From NCBI RefSeq assembly GCF_910592395.1, contig NC_088319.1, positions 7,874,001-7,938,000 of the forward strand: a stretch of 64,000 bases of DNA, written 5' to 3'. The notes beneath the pieces were generated by a model. That model saw nothing but the letters and a program-made list of their open reading frames with translations, ran no database searches and had not been told where the DNA came from. Numbering within the stretch: position 1 is the first letter of the stretch; the number at the start of each line of letters is the position of its first letter. Below, in pieces: positions 1-8,621 of the stretch. The stretch comes from Lineus longissimus (Eukaryota; Nemertea; Pilidiophora; Heteronemertea; Lineidae). A program made the position numbers and the translations under genes.

Positions 1-306
1 GAGTGGTAAAGACCATTTCCCCTTGGATCAGTCATGCATGTCACTACACGAAGATGAGACTGAGAGACGCAGGTGTCAAAGTGACACGACTTTCTCAAAA
101 GATATTGACAATAGTGACGTAGGTGACGTCATGGCTTCTCCGAAGGTGATGAAGAGTGGTAAAGACCATTTCCCCTTGGATCAGTCATGCATGTCACGAT
201 ACGAAGATGAGACTGAGAGACGCAGGTGTCAAAGTGACACCGCTCTGTCAAAAGATATTGACAATAGTGACGTAGGTGACGTAATGGCTTTGCCAACGGA
301 GACGAA
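1..306 (+). repeat. 153-bp tandem repeat inside the gypsy ORF
   Basis: The segment starting GAGTGGTAAAGACCATTTCC at position 1 recurs at 154, a period of 153 bp or 51 codons, with a third partial copy from about 307. The copies stay in frame and each encodes a DQSCMS...EDETERRRCQSD block. A multiple of three implies in-frame expansion of a disordered linker upstream of the integrase. Confidence 0.85.
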
Positions 307-1921
307 AAACGGTAAAGACAGTTTCTCCCTGGATCAGTCATGCACATCATCTGAACTATGTAGTGACGTAGGGTGTCTGAGTGACAGTACCAGATTGAAA
401 GGAGACGCAGCTCACGAAATTGAGGCGAATAGTGTTAAAGAACACTCCTCCAGATCTTATCAGAAATGCAAAACAGTGCAATTTAGCCAAGATACTGACA
501 AGTGGACCCCGACAATGTTAGCTCAGAAACAATCTGAAGACCAAGAGTTGACTTGGATACTAAATGCCAAAAAGAACTTAAATGAGAGGCCGGATTGGAA
601 AAATGTTTCCAGTCGAAACGCTTTGTCTAAGGCATATTGGGCCAAATGGGATAGGTTAAAGTTCCAAGCAGGTGTATTAGGATTAAACTGGGAATCTGTC
701 GACGGGAAAACTTACGTTTGGAAAATGATTCCACCCAACGAATACCGCCGAGATATTTTCCGTGATCTGCATTTTTCTAAAACCGCAGGGCATTTCGGTG
801 CAAAACGAGTTTTGCCTCTCGCACAACAAAGGTTTTGGTGGCCTGGTATGAGTAGGGATATTATCACTTGGGTTGAACAGTGTGATATTTGCGCTCAGAG
901 AAAGAGACCGGGTAAGAAAAGACGTGCTGAATTGAAACAGTATCGGGTGGGAAACACATTAGAGCGGATTAGTAAGGGTGACGGTAACCGTTTTATCCTC
1001 TTAGTGACGGACAGCTGGACTAAGTGGGCTGAGGCCTATCCTATCCCTAATCAAGAAATGGAGACTATTGCAAATAAAATTGTTAGAGAGTTTTTGTGCA
1101 GATTCGGTTGTGCTAGACAACTTCACAGTGACCGAGGCGCGTCCTATGAGTCTAAGTTATTTCGGGCAGTCTCTGAAATGCTTGAAATAGAGAAAACTAG
1201 GACAAGTCCGATGCGACCTCAATCTAATTCACAATGCGAACGAATGAATCAGACCATAGAGGCTATTTTAGCAAAGACGATTAGGCGCCAAGAAGACTGG
1301 CAAGAGTGCCTTCCCTTTGCTATGATGGCTTATCGGGCAACCAGACATGACACGACTGGTCAAACGCCGAACAAAATGATGTTGGGAAGGGAGGTTGAGT
1401 TACCTCTAGACTTAGTGACAGGTTTTCCTATCGAAGACAATGCTGATCAAGTAAAGCCTATTAATTACGTAGAAACCCTGAGAGAAAATATTCATGTAGC
1501 TCATGAAATGGCGAGAAATGAAACTAAGAAAAATTCTGAGCGTCAGAAGCGATATTATGATAGACAAAGATTCGGATCCGCGTATTCTGTTGGTGATGTA
1601 GTCTGGGTATATAATCCTGCACGAAAGAAAGGGGTGTGTCCCAAACTTCAGTGTCACTGGAAAGGTCCGTTTCTCGTAGTAGGAAAGATTGACGACGTTG
1701 TGTACAGACTTCAGAAATCACCTCAAGCTAGTCCTATAGTCTGTCATTATGACCGTTTGAAGCCCTATAAGGGATGTGATTTCAAAGCTTGGCTCCCGAA
1801 GATAAATGAAATGGTGGAGGTTACTCCAGGAGAAGAGTCTCCAGGAGGAGACATCATTATAGGGAGGGGGAGGTATCCAAGGATACTACTCCGGAAATCA
1901 TTGAGGAAAATCAAGGGGTAG
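2..1921 (+). CDS. Ty3/gypsy Pol, C-terminal part with integrase (5' end outside window)
   Basis: The frame is open from the window edge, so this is the 3' part of a longer pol; the first ATG is internal and not a real start. It begins with ~51-residue tandem repeats (about residues 1-110). An H2C2 zinc-binding module follows (His pair in HFSKTAGH, CDIC, about residues 250-290), then an rve integrase core (about 305-425) and a GPF/Y module (WKGPFLV, about 545). The second catalytic Asp (HSDRGASYES) and the Glu (SQCERMNQT) are visible. The segment that normally holds the first catalytic Asp (usually xDIxGPL, just after LERI) is missing in frame: LERI runs straight into SKGDGNRFILLVTD. The frame also ends early at 1921, while the expected tail continues in another frame. 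The copy is therefore probably inactive. Confidence 0.9.
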   Translation, partial: SGKDHFPLDQSCMSLHEDETERRRCQSDTTFSKDIDNSDVGDVMASPKVMKSGKDHFPLDQSCMSRYEDETERRRCQSDTALSKDIDNSDVGDVMALPTETKNGKDSFSLDQSCTSSELCSDVGCLSDSTRLKGDAAHEIEANSVKEHSSRSYQKCKTVQFSQDTDKWTPTMLAQKQSEDQELTWILNAKKNLNERPDWKNVSSRNALSKAYWAKWDRLKFQAGVLGLNWESVDGKTYVWKMIPPNEYRRDIFRDLHFSKTAGHFGAKRVLPLAQQRFWWPGMSRDIITWVEQCDICAQRKRPGKKRRAELKQYRVGNTLERISKGDGNRFILLVTDSWTKWAEAYPIPNQEMETIANKIVREFLCRFGCARQLHSDRGASYESKLFRAVSEMLEIEKTRTSPMRPQSNSQCERMNQTIEAILAKTIRRQEDWQECLPFAMMAYRATRHDTTGQTPNKMMLGREVELPLDLVTGFPIEDNADQVKPINYVETLRENIHVAHEMARNETKKNSERQKRYYDRQRFGSAYSVGDVVWVYNPARKKGVCPKLQCHWKGPFLVVGKIDDVVYRLQKSPQASPIVCHYDRLKPYKGCDFKAWLPKINEMVEVTPGEESPGGDIIIGRGRYPRILLRKSLRKIKG

Positions 1922-2148
1922 ATACGGACGCTGGCGCGGTAGACGCCCGTGAAAATATTGAAGTAGGTCATGAATCTAGTTCAGAGTTGGGTAAAGATAC
2001 TGGAGAGAAATCTTCGATTGTCCATGAACAGGACACCGGTGTTGGCCGACGAAGCGGAAGGAACAAGAGTGTTCCTCAAAGATTTGGGGAATGGGTAGCT
2101 TCTGTCATGAGACCGGATGTTAAAATTGGACGGGTTTGCAATGTTTAA
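1921..2148 (+). pseudogene. Out-of-frame C-terminal tail of the same gypsy Pol
   Basis: The frame beginning at 1921 reads a charged tail with a GRRSGRNKSVPQRFGEWV stretch, typical of the end of Ty3/gypsy Pol, and stops at 2146-2148. This frame is open back to about 1861, where it overlaps the integrase frame at a G-rich run (1861-1872). The simplest reading is a one-base indel in that run, real or an assembly error, that separates the tail from the integrase ORF. Confidence 0.65.
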
Positions 2149-2218
2149 AATGTGTTCAAAGTTAATTGCAATTCCATTAACTGATGTGTGTATATATTTA
2201 TTTATTTTAAGGATAAAG

Positions 2219-2866
2219 ATGACGAAGTTCAAGTGTTTCGGATGTCAAAGAAAATTTGCGACAAGAGCGCAGCTGATGCAGCATAAAGACGAGGAACATC
2301 CTGAGTGGGGCAAACTATCTTGCCAGTATTGCCAGCAGAAGTTTCCGAAGACTCAACGTGTGGAGCTGAGGCTCCACGAGCAGCGACACCGAAGAGCTCA
2401 GACTCTGGCAAGAGATATGTCGGCAGAACCTACGGAGGAGCTCGCAAAATTCGAAGAGGAGTTTCGGTCGGGGAATACCCAGAAACTTACCGTTGTGGTA
2501 AGCGAGGAATTCGAAGATCCAGGCGATTTGGAATCGTCCATGGCCAGTAATGTAGGTGAGGGGGATGAGTCCCGACCTGTGGAGAAGGAGTTCTCCTCGT
2601 GCGCACCAAAGACTACCCCTGCCGAGGCGTTAGGGAAAGCAAGCTGCCTCAGCGATAGCCATGAAGATGGCGATGGAGAGAAACTGCCTTTAGTACCGAC
2701 TAGAGGGGACAAGCCGTCCAAGGAGTTTGAGAGACCTTACGTTCTACATCGAAACAGGACATGGAGTTACCCAGATGGAACGATTTGCAACGAACAGTGT
2801 ACGTACGTTTTCAGAGACAATATTCATATGAGGGATGCTCGGACCCAAACGACTACGGAGGAATAG
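2219..2866 (+). CDS. C2H2 zinc-finger protein in the third-ORF (env) position of the gypsy element
   Basis: This is a 215-residue ORF if it starts at the ATG at 2219; an earlier in-frame ATG at 2117 overlaps the end of Pol. Two C2H2 fingers lie at the N-terminus (FKCFGCQRKF...H...H and LSCQYCQQKF...H...H, about residues 3-60). An acidic, Ser-rich middle follows, then a conserved-looking C-terminus (RPYVLHRNRTWSYPDGT, RDARTQTTTEE). Just upstream, TATTTATTTTAAG|G at about 2195-2212 looks like a 3' splice site, so the protein may come from a spliced subgenomic mRNA as env does. The fingers suggest nucleic-acid binding; there is no signal peptide or membrane segment, so it is not an envelope protein. 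The element role is inferred from position. Confidence 0.75.
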   Translation: MTKFKCFGCQRKFATRAQLMQHKDEEHPEWGKLSCQYCQQKFPKTQRVELRLHEQRHRRAQTLARDMSAEPTEELAKFEEEFRSGNTQKLTVVVSEEFEDPGDLESSMASNVGEGDESRPVEKEFSSCAPKTTPAEALGKASCLSDSHEDGDGEKLPLVPTRGDKPSKEFERPYVLHRNRTWSYPDGTICNEQCTYVFRDNIHMRDARTQTTTEE

Positions 2867-4660
2867 TGGAATTTCGAATATTGTTGAATTTGTATAGATT
2901 GTAATTATTTTAAGGTTTACCGAGAATACTTGAGGATATTTAACTGTAAGTTATATATTATGACAGTCTAACTGTATATATATTTCATTGTTGAAGGGTT
3001 TTGAATTTTTTTTATATCTAGATAGTTGTAAAAAGGGTTTTCTCTAGGAGGAAATTTAATTGGTAAGTATATGTATAGACCTAGACCTAGGCTGGTGCGT
3101 TTTTATAGTGATTGTTACTGTTACTGTTGTAAATTATATATGCTAGTGAATTTCTTTTAAAGGTATTGGTCTACCTAGGTAAAAATTTGTGCCGTACCTG
3201 TATATACTGTATTTAGAATTTTCCAGTGTAAGTGACTCGTATTTTACGGTGTATGTTACAATGGGATAATCTGAGTTGATTGCCTCTGCAGTCACTGCGT
3301 CATGGTTACCATGGTTACGATATTCGGGGATGTGAAGGTGTCTTCGTGGAAACAGAAACATGTGGTTACGTCACGTGACGTCTTGGGTGTTTTGAATGTA
3401 TACTGTCCGGGACGTACAGTCTTAGTGGGGGGTAGTTGTAGCGAAATTCCTCTGTTGATATTTACGTTGTGCACGTGCTTCACGCGCATGGCTCATTTGA
3501 ATATTAACGTGACCTGTGACCTCATCTTTTGGATCTTTGCCATGGTCATAGATTTGCGAAACTTCCGAACAGTGTCAATATGCATTTTTACGTACAGAAA
3601 ACGTAGGTATTTTAATAGAAACTTATAGGTTTGTGTCTTTTCACCGGTAAGAATATGTGTGTGTATGATTTTTGTCCCTTTGTACAAATTTCATTGTGTT
3701 TTTACGGGTTTAACATTTGACAGTTCGCACCGCTGTTTATGGAAATGAGGTAGAGTGTTCATTTTGTCTTTTGACTGAAATTCGGGTCAAAATTGTAGGG
3801 GTTTGAGTACTTCTTAGTTATTTTCACACTTGGGGTTAAATTCTTATCATATTCAGATATTGTTTCTGGTCTGGTTTAATTTAATGAATACGGTTTCCCA
3901 ATTTATATGAGGTTTGTTTCTGGTTCACGATCTTCAATGTTGACATTTCGTCGATGTAAATTCAGCGCATTGATCCTCGCGCTGTGTGAGAGGTTTAAAA
4001 TAGTTCTTGGTGTAATCTGAATATATTTCATTAGGTTGACGAAGTGTTTAGATACTTATTGTAATGTCAGTTTGTGACCTGGGGTGAGAATTCCGAGGGT
4101 TTTTGATAGATGATACAAGTATTTTGAGCGTTAAAGAGTAGGCTCTCTTTCTGTGTTACATTCAGTGTGTAAGTGTACATTTTTACGTGACGTCACCAAG
4201 GTAGTGCGGTTTTAGCGTCGGCGGGGTATTTAAACTGGTTGATGACGTCGCGCAGGGTAGTCTGGAACAGAGGTCCGACTCGGTACGTTTCGGTGAGAGC
4301 GCGTTGTGCGGTGTTTGGGTTTATTTAAATCGGGAACAGAGTTTGAGGGGGTTTTGAGAAGATTCTTTGGATTTACCGAGTCGTTTTAGCAGAAATCGAA
4401 TAGAATTGCCTTTGGTATTTGTACCATTTTGTAAATGAATTTGTATATAATGAATGATGAATCTTGTCTAAATAATTGAGATGAAATATGAAATATTAAT
4501 TACCAAGATATTTTAGTCCCTTGTTCTTATTCACGTGGTTTAGTTTAGTGTTTTGTGTTCTTTTAACGAACCCCAACTCTCTCGCCTCTATATAGAAACT
4601 GGTGAGATTTTATTAATTCCCTTAATACGGGTGGTGGCAGCAAAAACTCTAAAAGGCCAT
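2867..4660 (+). other. Gene-free region downstream of the zinc-finger ORF, probably the gypsy 3' LTR
   Basis: There is no credible coding sequence. The stretch is AT-rich with promoter-like features near its end (see 4188-4260), and TGGTGGCAGC at about 4630 resembles a gypsy primer-binding site. A purine tract, GTGGGGGGTAG, at about 3424-3434 could be the polypurine tract before an LTR beginning TGTAGCG. No second LTR copy is in the window, so the boundaries are not established. Confidence 0.35.
4188..4260 (+). promoter_or_regulatory. Promoter-like cluster: CRE site plus TATA-like element
   Basis: A perfect CRE palindrome TGACGTCA lies at 4188-4195, a TATTTAAA box at 4227-4234, and a second half-CRE (ATGACGTCG) about 10 bases downstream. 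The spacing suits a Pol II core promoter and fits the proposed LTR. This is inference from motifs only. Confidence 0.35.
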
Positions 4661-4822
4661 CCAGTGACAGTCGCGACGCCCTCTACGGAATTAGCGAGAG
4701 TTACAGTACTGCACTGTACATGCTACATACATCATGTACACGGCAATGTATTTCAAGTGTTCAATGCATGCATTGGCTAGCCTTTTGCAGGCCAATTTTA
4801 ATAAAAACCTGAAGAAACTCAC

Positions 4823-5411
4823 CAGATTTGGCTGCTGCAGTGGCTGATGTTGATGCCTGTGGACTTGGACGAGGTGCTGGTAGGGCTGTTGCTGATGATG
4901 ATGATGTGGGGCCAGTCTCACTCCCTCCTCGAATGCCATACCAAGATGGATTGCCTTTGTGGAGGGCACCCACCTTCTCCAAAAGAGGGTCCTCGGTGTC
5001 CTCTTCCATAGCTGCCCCCCCCCCCCCCCCCCCAGTCTTACTGGCCGCTCTCTTCCTCTTTGATACATACTCTTTCCCACTCGTACACATCTTGTGCCAC
5101 TTGTCCCTGCACTGGTCCCAGGTCCTGGTGCTAGTCCCAAGTGCAGTGACAGCAAGGGCAATGCCCTCCCACACCTTCTGCTTTTTCGCATTGTTTTCCA
5201 CATTTGTCTTTTTGTTAAGGAGGATACCGAAATTCTCCTCAACCATCTCCGCAAGCATAGCTTTTTCATCAGGGCTCCAATTCTCGGATCGGGCCCTTTT
5301 TTGTTTTGTTGAGCAGAGCTCAGGGGGTTTGATTTGTTTAAATCGGCCATGTTTGCTTTCATGGGAAGTGAGATTTTGGGGAATTATGGGAGATAACAAG
5401 GGTTCAGCCAC
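4823..5411 (-). CDS. Myb/SANT-like DNA-binding protein, first exon
   Basis: The reading frame starts at an ATG at 5411 on the minus strand. About residues 35-110 look like a Myb/SANT-like (trihelix-type) DNA-binding domain: NWSPDEKAMLAEMVEENFG, a Trp at KVWEGIA, and TWDQCRDKWHKM. A Gly-run linker encoded by a poly-C tract follows, then a Ser/Pro/Ala-rich segment. I end the exon at 4823 because the minus strand reads AAATCTG|GTGAGT there, a good 5' splice site; read-through adds only a short unconserved tail. Downstream exons are not visible and the gene is probably truncated. Such proteins are often partner genes of Harbinger-like transposons, and the adjacent terminal-type repeat supports that. 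Confidence 0.7.
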
Positions 5412-5551
5412 TGGATAGTTAGCGAGGGGATGAAAAGCATTTTGAACAACTCAAAGTTAGCAACCGGATAACTAGCGGCCGGATAGCATTTTTAGCGACT
5501 GGCTAGTGCTAGCGACCGGCTAACTTAGCGGGGGCTTTGAACAACCGGGCC
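4823..5551 (-). mobile_element. End of a DNA transposon carrying the Myb/SANT-like gene (other end not found)
   Basis: Between the gene start (5411) and the LINE fragment at 5552, the sequence is a set of short repeats built on TTAGC / GACCGGCTAG, typical of subterminal repeats. It closes with GGGGGCTTTGAACAACCGGGCC, whose reverse complement (GGCCCGGTTGTTCAAAGCCC) looks like a terminal inverted repeat. LINE coding sequence begins exactly after it. No matching opposite end was found towards 4.5 kb, so the element is truncated or rearranged. Confidence 0.5.
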
Positions 5552-5743
5552 AATGATGTTAAAACTAGCTTAGACATATTCAACACCGATGTGACCCCAG
5601 TCTACGAATATGGCGCGAAGATATGGGGCTTTTCTAAATGTCAGGCCATTGAAAATGTCCACACTGACTTTCAAGAAAGGTTACTGAGTGTTAGACAAAG
5701 CACCCCTAATAACGCTGTGCGGGTAGAGTGTGAAAGACTGGAA
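5552..5743 (+). pseudogene. LINE reverse-transcriptase C-terminal fragment (left half)
   Basis: The frame encodes the post-RT region of non-LTR retrotransposons: LDIFNTDVTPVYEYGAKIWG followed by ENVHTDFQERLLSVRQSTPN. It breaks off at 5739/5743 where the hammerhead-repeat insert begins. The coding sequence resumes at 32519. The last bases before the break, GAGTGTGAAAGACT (5726-5739), are repeated at 32519-32532, so they are the target-site duplication. Confidence 0.75.
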
Positions 5744-5990
5744 TAGTAGAAGTAAAACTGGATACCGTCACTGTAGTTTACAACAATGTCCATCGGTCCC
5801 TATTGTTGGGCTGTTGTGTTGCTCCACCGACGCGCGTTTCTGCCCCTCTAGGCTTCATCAGGGTGGCTGGGGTTGACTTGCATCTGTCTTATTCGAAGTT
5901 CACAGTTTGAATGACATCATGACTCAGGGGTGGTTTCTCAATGACGTTGTGACGTTATAGACTTGTTGCGACGCTGTTGTTGAAACATTC
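5740..5990 (-). repeat. Inverted partial 342-bp unit at the left end of the insert
   Basis: Reading leftwards on the minus strand, this is the last ~250 bp of the 342-bp unit seen at 29843-32518. It ends GGAATAGTAGAAG at the LINE junction. It abuts a forward partial unit that starts at about 5998 and continues to 6096, giving a head-to-head arrangement. Confidence 0.85.
5824..5866 (-). ncRNA. Hammerhead-ribozyme-like motif (inverted copy)
   Basis: On the minus strand the order is CCACC, CTGATGA, a GCCT/GGGC helix II, GAAA, a tiny helix III, GTC, GGTGG, identical in layout to the forward copies. See the entry at 30000-30042 for the fold. Confidence 0.5.
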
Positions 5991-6046
5991 AAACTGTGTC
6001 ATTCAAACTGTGAACTTCGAACAAGACAGATGCAAGTCAACCCCAG

Positions 6047-6089
6047 CCACCCTGATGAAGCCTAGAGGGGCAGAAACGCGCGTCGGTGG
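6047..6089 (+). ncRNA. Hammerhead-ribozyme-like motif (left forward copy)
   Basis: CCACC at 6047, CTGATGA at 6052, GAAA, GTC and GGTGG ending at 6089. The 8-bp duplication GAGCAACA of the nested 1.9-kb element starts at the last base of this motif, so that element cut the unit directly downstream of the ribozyme. Confidence 0.5.
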
Positions 6090-6237
6090 AGCAACAGGAA
6101 GGAGTGTAGAATCCCCCGTCAAAAGTAGCGCAGTAAAAAATAAAAATGAAAATAAAAAATATAAAAAGTAGTCCCGGAATCAATTGCACTGAATAGCAGA
6201 GCCGTAGAGGCATGGAGGTATTATAATAGGGGATGAG

Positions 6238-6395
6238 GGGTGGTCGATTGGTAGGGATGATCGAGGTGGATTGATCGATTGGTCGGATGGTCGATTGGTC
6301 GGGTGGTCGATTGGTCGGGTGGTCGATTGGTCGGGTGGTCGATTGGTCGGTAGGGGATGAGGCCGAGGGGCGGATTGGTCGATTGGTCGGGTGGT
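6238..6395 (+). repeat. GGTCGATTGGTCGGGT short tandem repeats
   Basis: Repeats of TGGTCGATTGGTCGGG occupy the left subterminal part of the 1.9-kb element; inverted relatives (CCGACCAATCGACC) lie at 7886-7925 near its right end. Long ORFs across this stretch are compositional and not genes. Confidence 0.7.
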
Positions 6396-6942
6396 CAAGT
6401 TGTCAGGTGACCGGCAGCGTGCTAACCTGAAAGTACCGGTAGTGGAAACCCCGTCGCTCCGGTCTCAACATGTTTATTGGCGTCAGTCTCTGGACTGGTC
6501 GCGAGATGTTAATTACTATCAGCTAGTGATTCAATCCACCATGCAGCGTTCTCCTGCTTGTCTTTGTACTCTATCGAGTCGGGGCGCAGAACGGGGCTAT
6601 ATTCTAATAAATGAATAGAATGCAGTGTCCAAAGTCTTGAGAGCCATAACAACCATCAAAAGGACCACTTGGCACATGCAAAAAGTGTGATAACTAACTC
6701 AAAATTGAAAAAAAATTGAAAATCAAGTTGTCTGTACCAAGTTTAAGCCCTCACGTTTTTAATGATACAAACTATCCCAAAATCAACCTTTTCAAAAAAA
6801 TGCTATTCAACTTTTTATCGTCGCTGAATGGTGCGCCGTTGCGAGATCGTCAAGGCATCAGCAGACAGAGCAATCCCCATAATGAGATGCGTAGGTGCGA
6901 TGACTGGAACGAGGCTGAAATGGACCACCGGATTGTATTAAA

Positions 6943-7739
6943 GGTCTCGTTAGGGAGTTTTTCTCAAATGTACGCGATGATGACGTGCCCCATTAACAGG
7001 ACGTAACATCTATTTTAAAATGCGTTTCCAAAGTGGATGCATGAGGAAAACCCATTTGTGTCGTATATCACTGGAAACGCCCGATTCCCCTGATTCTGCA
7101 GGATGTTAAATGCGTTTCCAAAGTGGATGCATGAGGACAACCCATTTGTGTCGTATATCACTGGAAACGCCCGATTCCCCTGATTCTGCAGGATGTTAAA
7201 TCGGGCATTTTATTTCCTTAAATAAATCATAAGCGTCGCATTTGCTCCTAGCTATGTTCACCATCCCAAATGGCAATATTGCCAATTGGGCCGGACAATC
7301 ACGAAAAACCCCAAATATTATACATTTCTTCCTGAATAATTCTTACAGAGACCATTCTCCCATGAAAGACAGTTGCTTACGCTATACAAAAATCAAAAAA
7401 AAATCGAGGGTCAACCATTGAACTTTTGAGATATGTTGAATTTTGCACAAATCAGCGAAAAACGCACCAACTGGCACTGGACGGCATTTCAACACGGGGC
7501 CGACGCACATCTCAAGTTCAGTGTACACATACGTCGGCAACAACAGTACAAATGCGTAGTTTCTTGTTAGTCGCCTATTGAGTAGCGCTCTAGGTTTCAG
7601 AAACTCCAAAAAAACATGTATTTGCCAAAACAACTGCTGAATCAACGCTGACATACTGTAAGGACCGAGAAATCTTTTTAGGAACTACGGTTAGGGGTTG
7701 GCCGCGCATGAATAAAAAAAAGAACTCCCTAATGAGACC
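6943..7739 (+). mobile_element. MITE copy 1 (GGTCTC TIR, 3-bp duplication)
   Basis: The ends are GGTCTCGTTAGGGAGTT and the inverse of AACTCCCTAATGAGACC (one mismatch). The flanking triplet is AAA on both sides. A second copy lies at 46349-47055, flanked by GAA on both sides. Copy 1 is 797 bp and copy 2 is 707 bp; the 90-bp difference is explained by an internal duplication at 7021-7200. There is no coding sequence. A 3-bp duplication would suit a Harbinger-type source, but this is not proven. Confidence 0.85.
7021..7200 (+). repeat. 90-bp tandem duplication inside MITE copy 1
   Basis: TGCGTTTCCAAAGTGGATGC starts at 7021 and again at 7111; the two 90-bp units are nearly identical. The MITE copy at 46349 has a single unit, so the duplication occurred after the copies separated. 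Confidence 0.85.
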
Positions 7740-7775
7740 AAAGTCAGGCCGGAATTCCGCCGGAGACTGTTCGCT

Positions 7776-7882
7776 GACGTGACGAGGCGACGTGACGTGA
7801 CGACGTCACAAAGACGACTCCCTGGTGTGCGAAGTGACGTCAAGCGGGGCCCGAATGACGTCATCCGCTCTGGGTGACGTCA
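7776..7882. promoter_or_regulatory. Cluster of CRE-type TGACGTCA sites
   Basis: Three perfect TGACGTCA palindromes (7835-7842, 7856-7863, 7875-7882) plus several TGACG half sites lie in about 110 bp directly right of MITE copy 1. TGACGTCA is the bZIP (CREB/ATF) consensus. No gene start is adjacent, so function is unknown. Confidence 0.45.
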
Positions 7883-8621
7883 CTACCCGACCAATCGACC
7901 GCCCGACCATCCGACCAATCGACGAACTAACTTGACTATACAACCGATTCACTCCTGGAAAAAAAGCGGAGGAACTTCCGACGGGGGATTCTACACTTCT
8001 GCCGAGCAACACAACAGCCCAACAATAGGGACCGATGGACATTGTTGTAAACTACAGTGACGGTATCCAGTTTTACTTCTACTATTCCGATTTTATTGTC
8101 TGGTCCGTGTGTATCATCGGTTGATCCTGTACTCCTCAACATGTGCCATTTGGCAGTGCATTCCCCACCAAAAACTGTCTGTATTAGACTGTTACAAATA
8201 GGTCCAAAAACAGTCCAAATCGTACTGTTGAGATATGCTCTCCACACACCGAAATTTACGCATGCGCATTACTAAACTTACTAAACATCAGTTTGGAGAA
8301 TCACAGTGGCATTTTGAAAGCCGCCGATACGCACTTTTTAGTTTTATTGGCGCCACTTGCTGTTCAGGACATTTTTGATGGTAGTTACTTGATATAAAGT
8401 ATTGCATCTACACAAGAAACACACCAAATGGCTCTAAAACATTTTCTTTTCGATTTACTACCGATACTCTCTTGACGGCGGCCTTATATCAAATCTACTG
8501 TTATGCAACCCTTTCGAATTTACCGGTACTAAATTAAATATTCAGTCCCATTCTAAACCGATTAAAATTGTTTCAGGGTCAAAATTCACCTCCCTTAGCC
8601 TTGTCTTGCCTGAACAAATAA

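Larger units (their letters stand above)
6097..8003 (+). mobile_element. 1.9-kb TIR element, 8-bp target duplication
   Basis: The left end GGAAGGAGTGTAGAATCCCC and the reverse complement of the right end GGCAGAAGTGTAGAATCCCC match except at two positions, and identity continues a few bases further. GAGCAACA flanks both sides (6089-6096 and 8004-8011), and the other 342-bp units show the uninterrupted site, which confirms the insertion. The interior has GGTCGATTGGTCGGG short repeats at about 6238-6395, mirrored at 7886-7925, and a nested MITE at 6943-7739. No transposase was seen. An 8-bp duplication occurs in hAT, P and KDZ/Zisupton-type elements; the family is undecided. Confidence 0.75.

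Noticed and set aside
5740-8095. A separate 2.36-kb TIR transposon bounded by GGAATAGTAGAAG at both ends
   Set aside because: The right copy at 8095 is inside a normal 342-bp unit that continues past it; the 8-bp duplication shows that the nested element is 6097-8003 instead.
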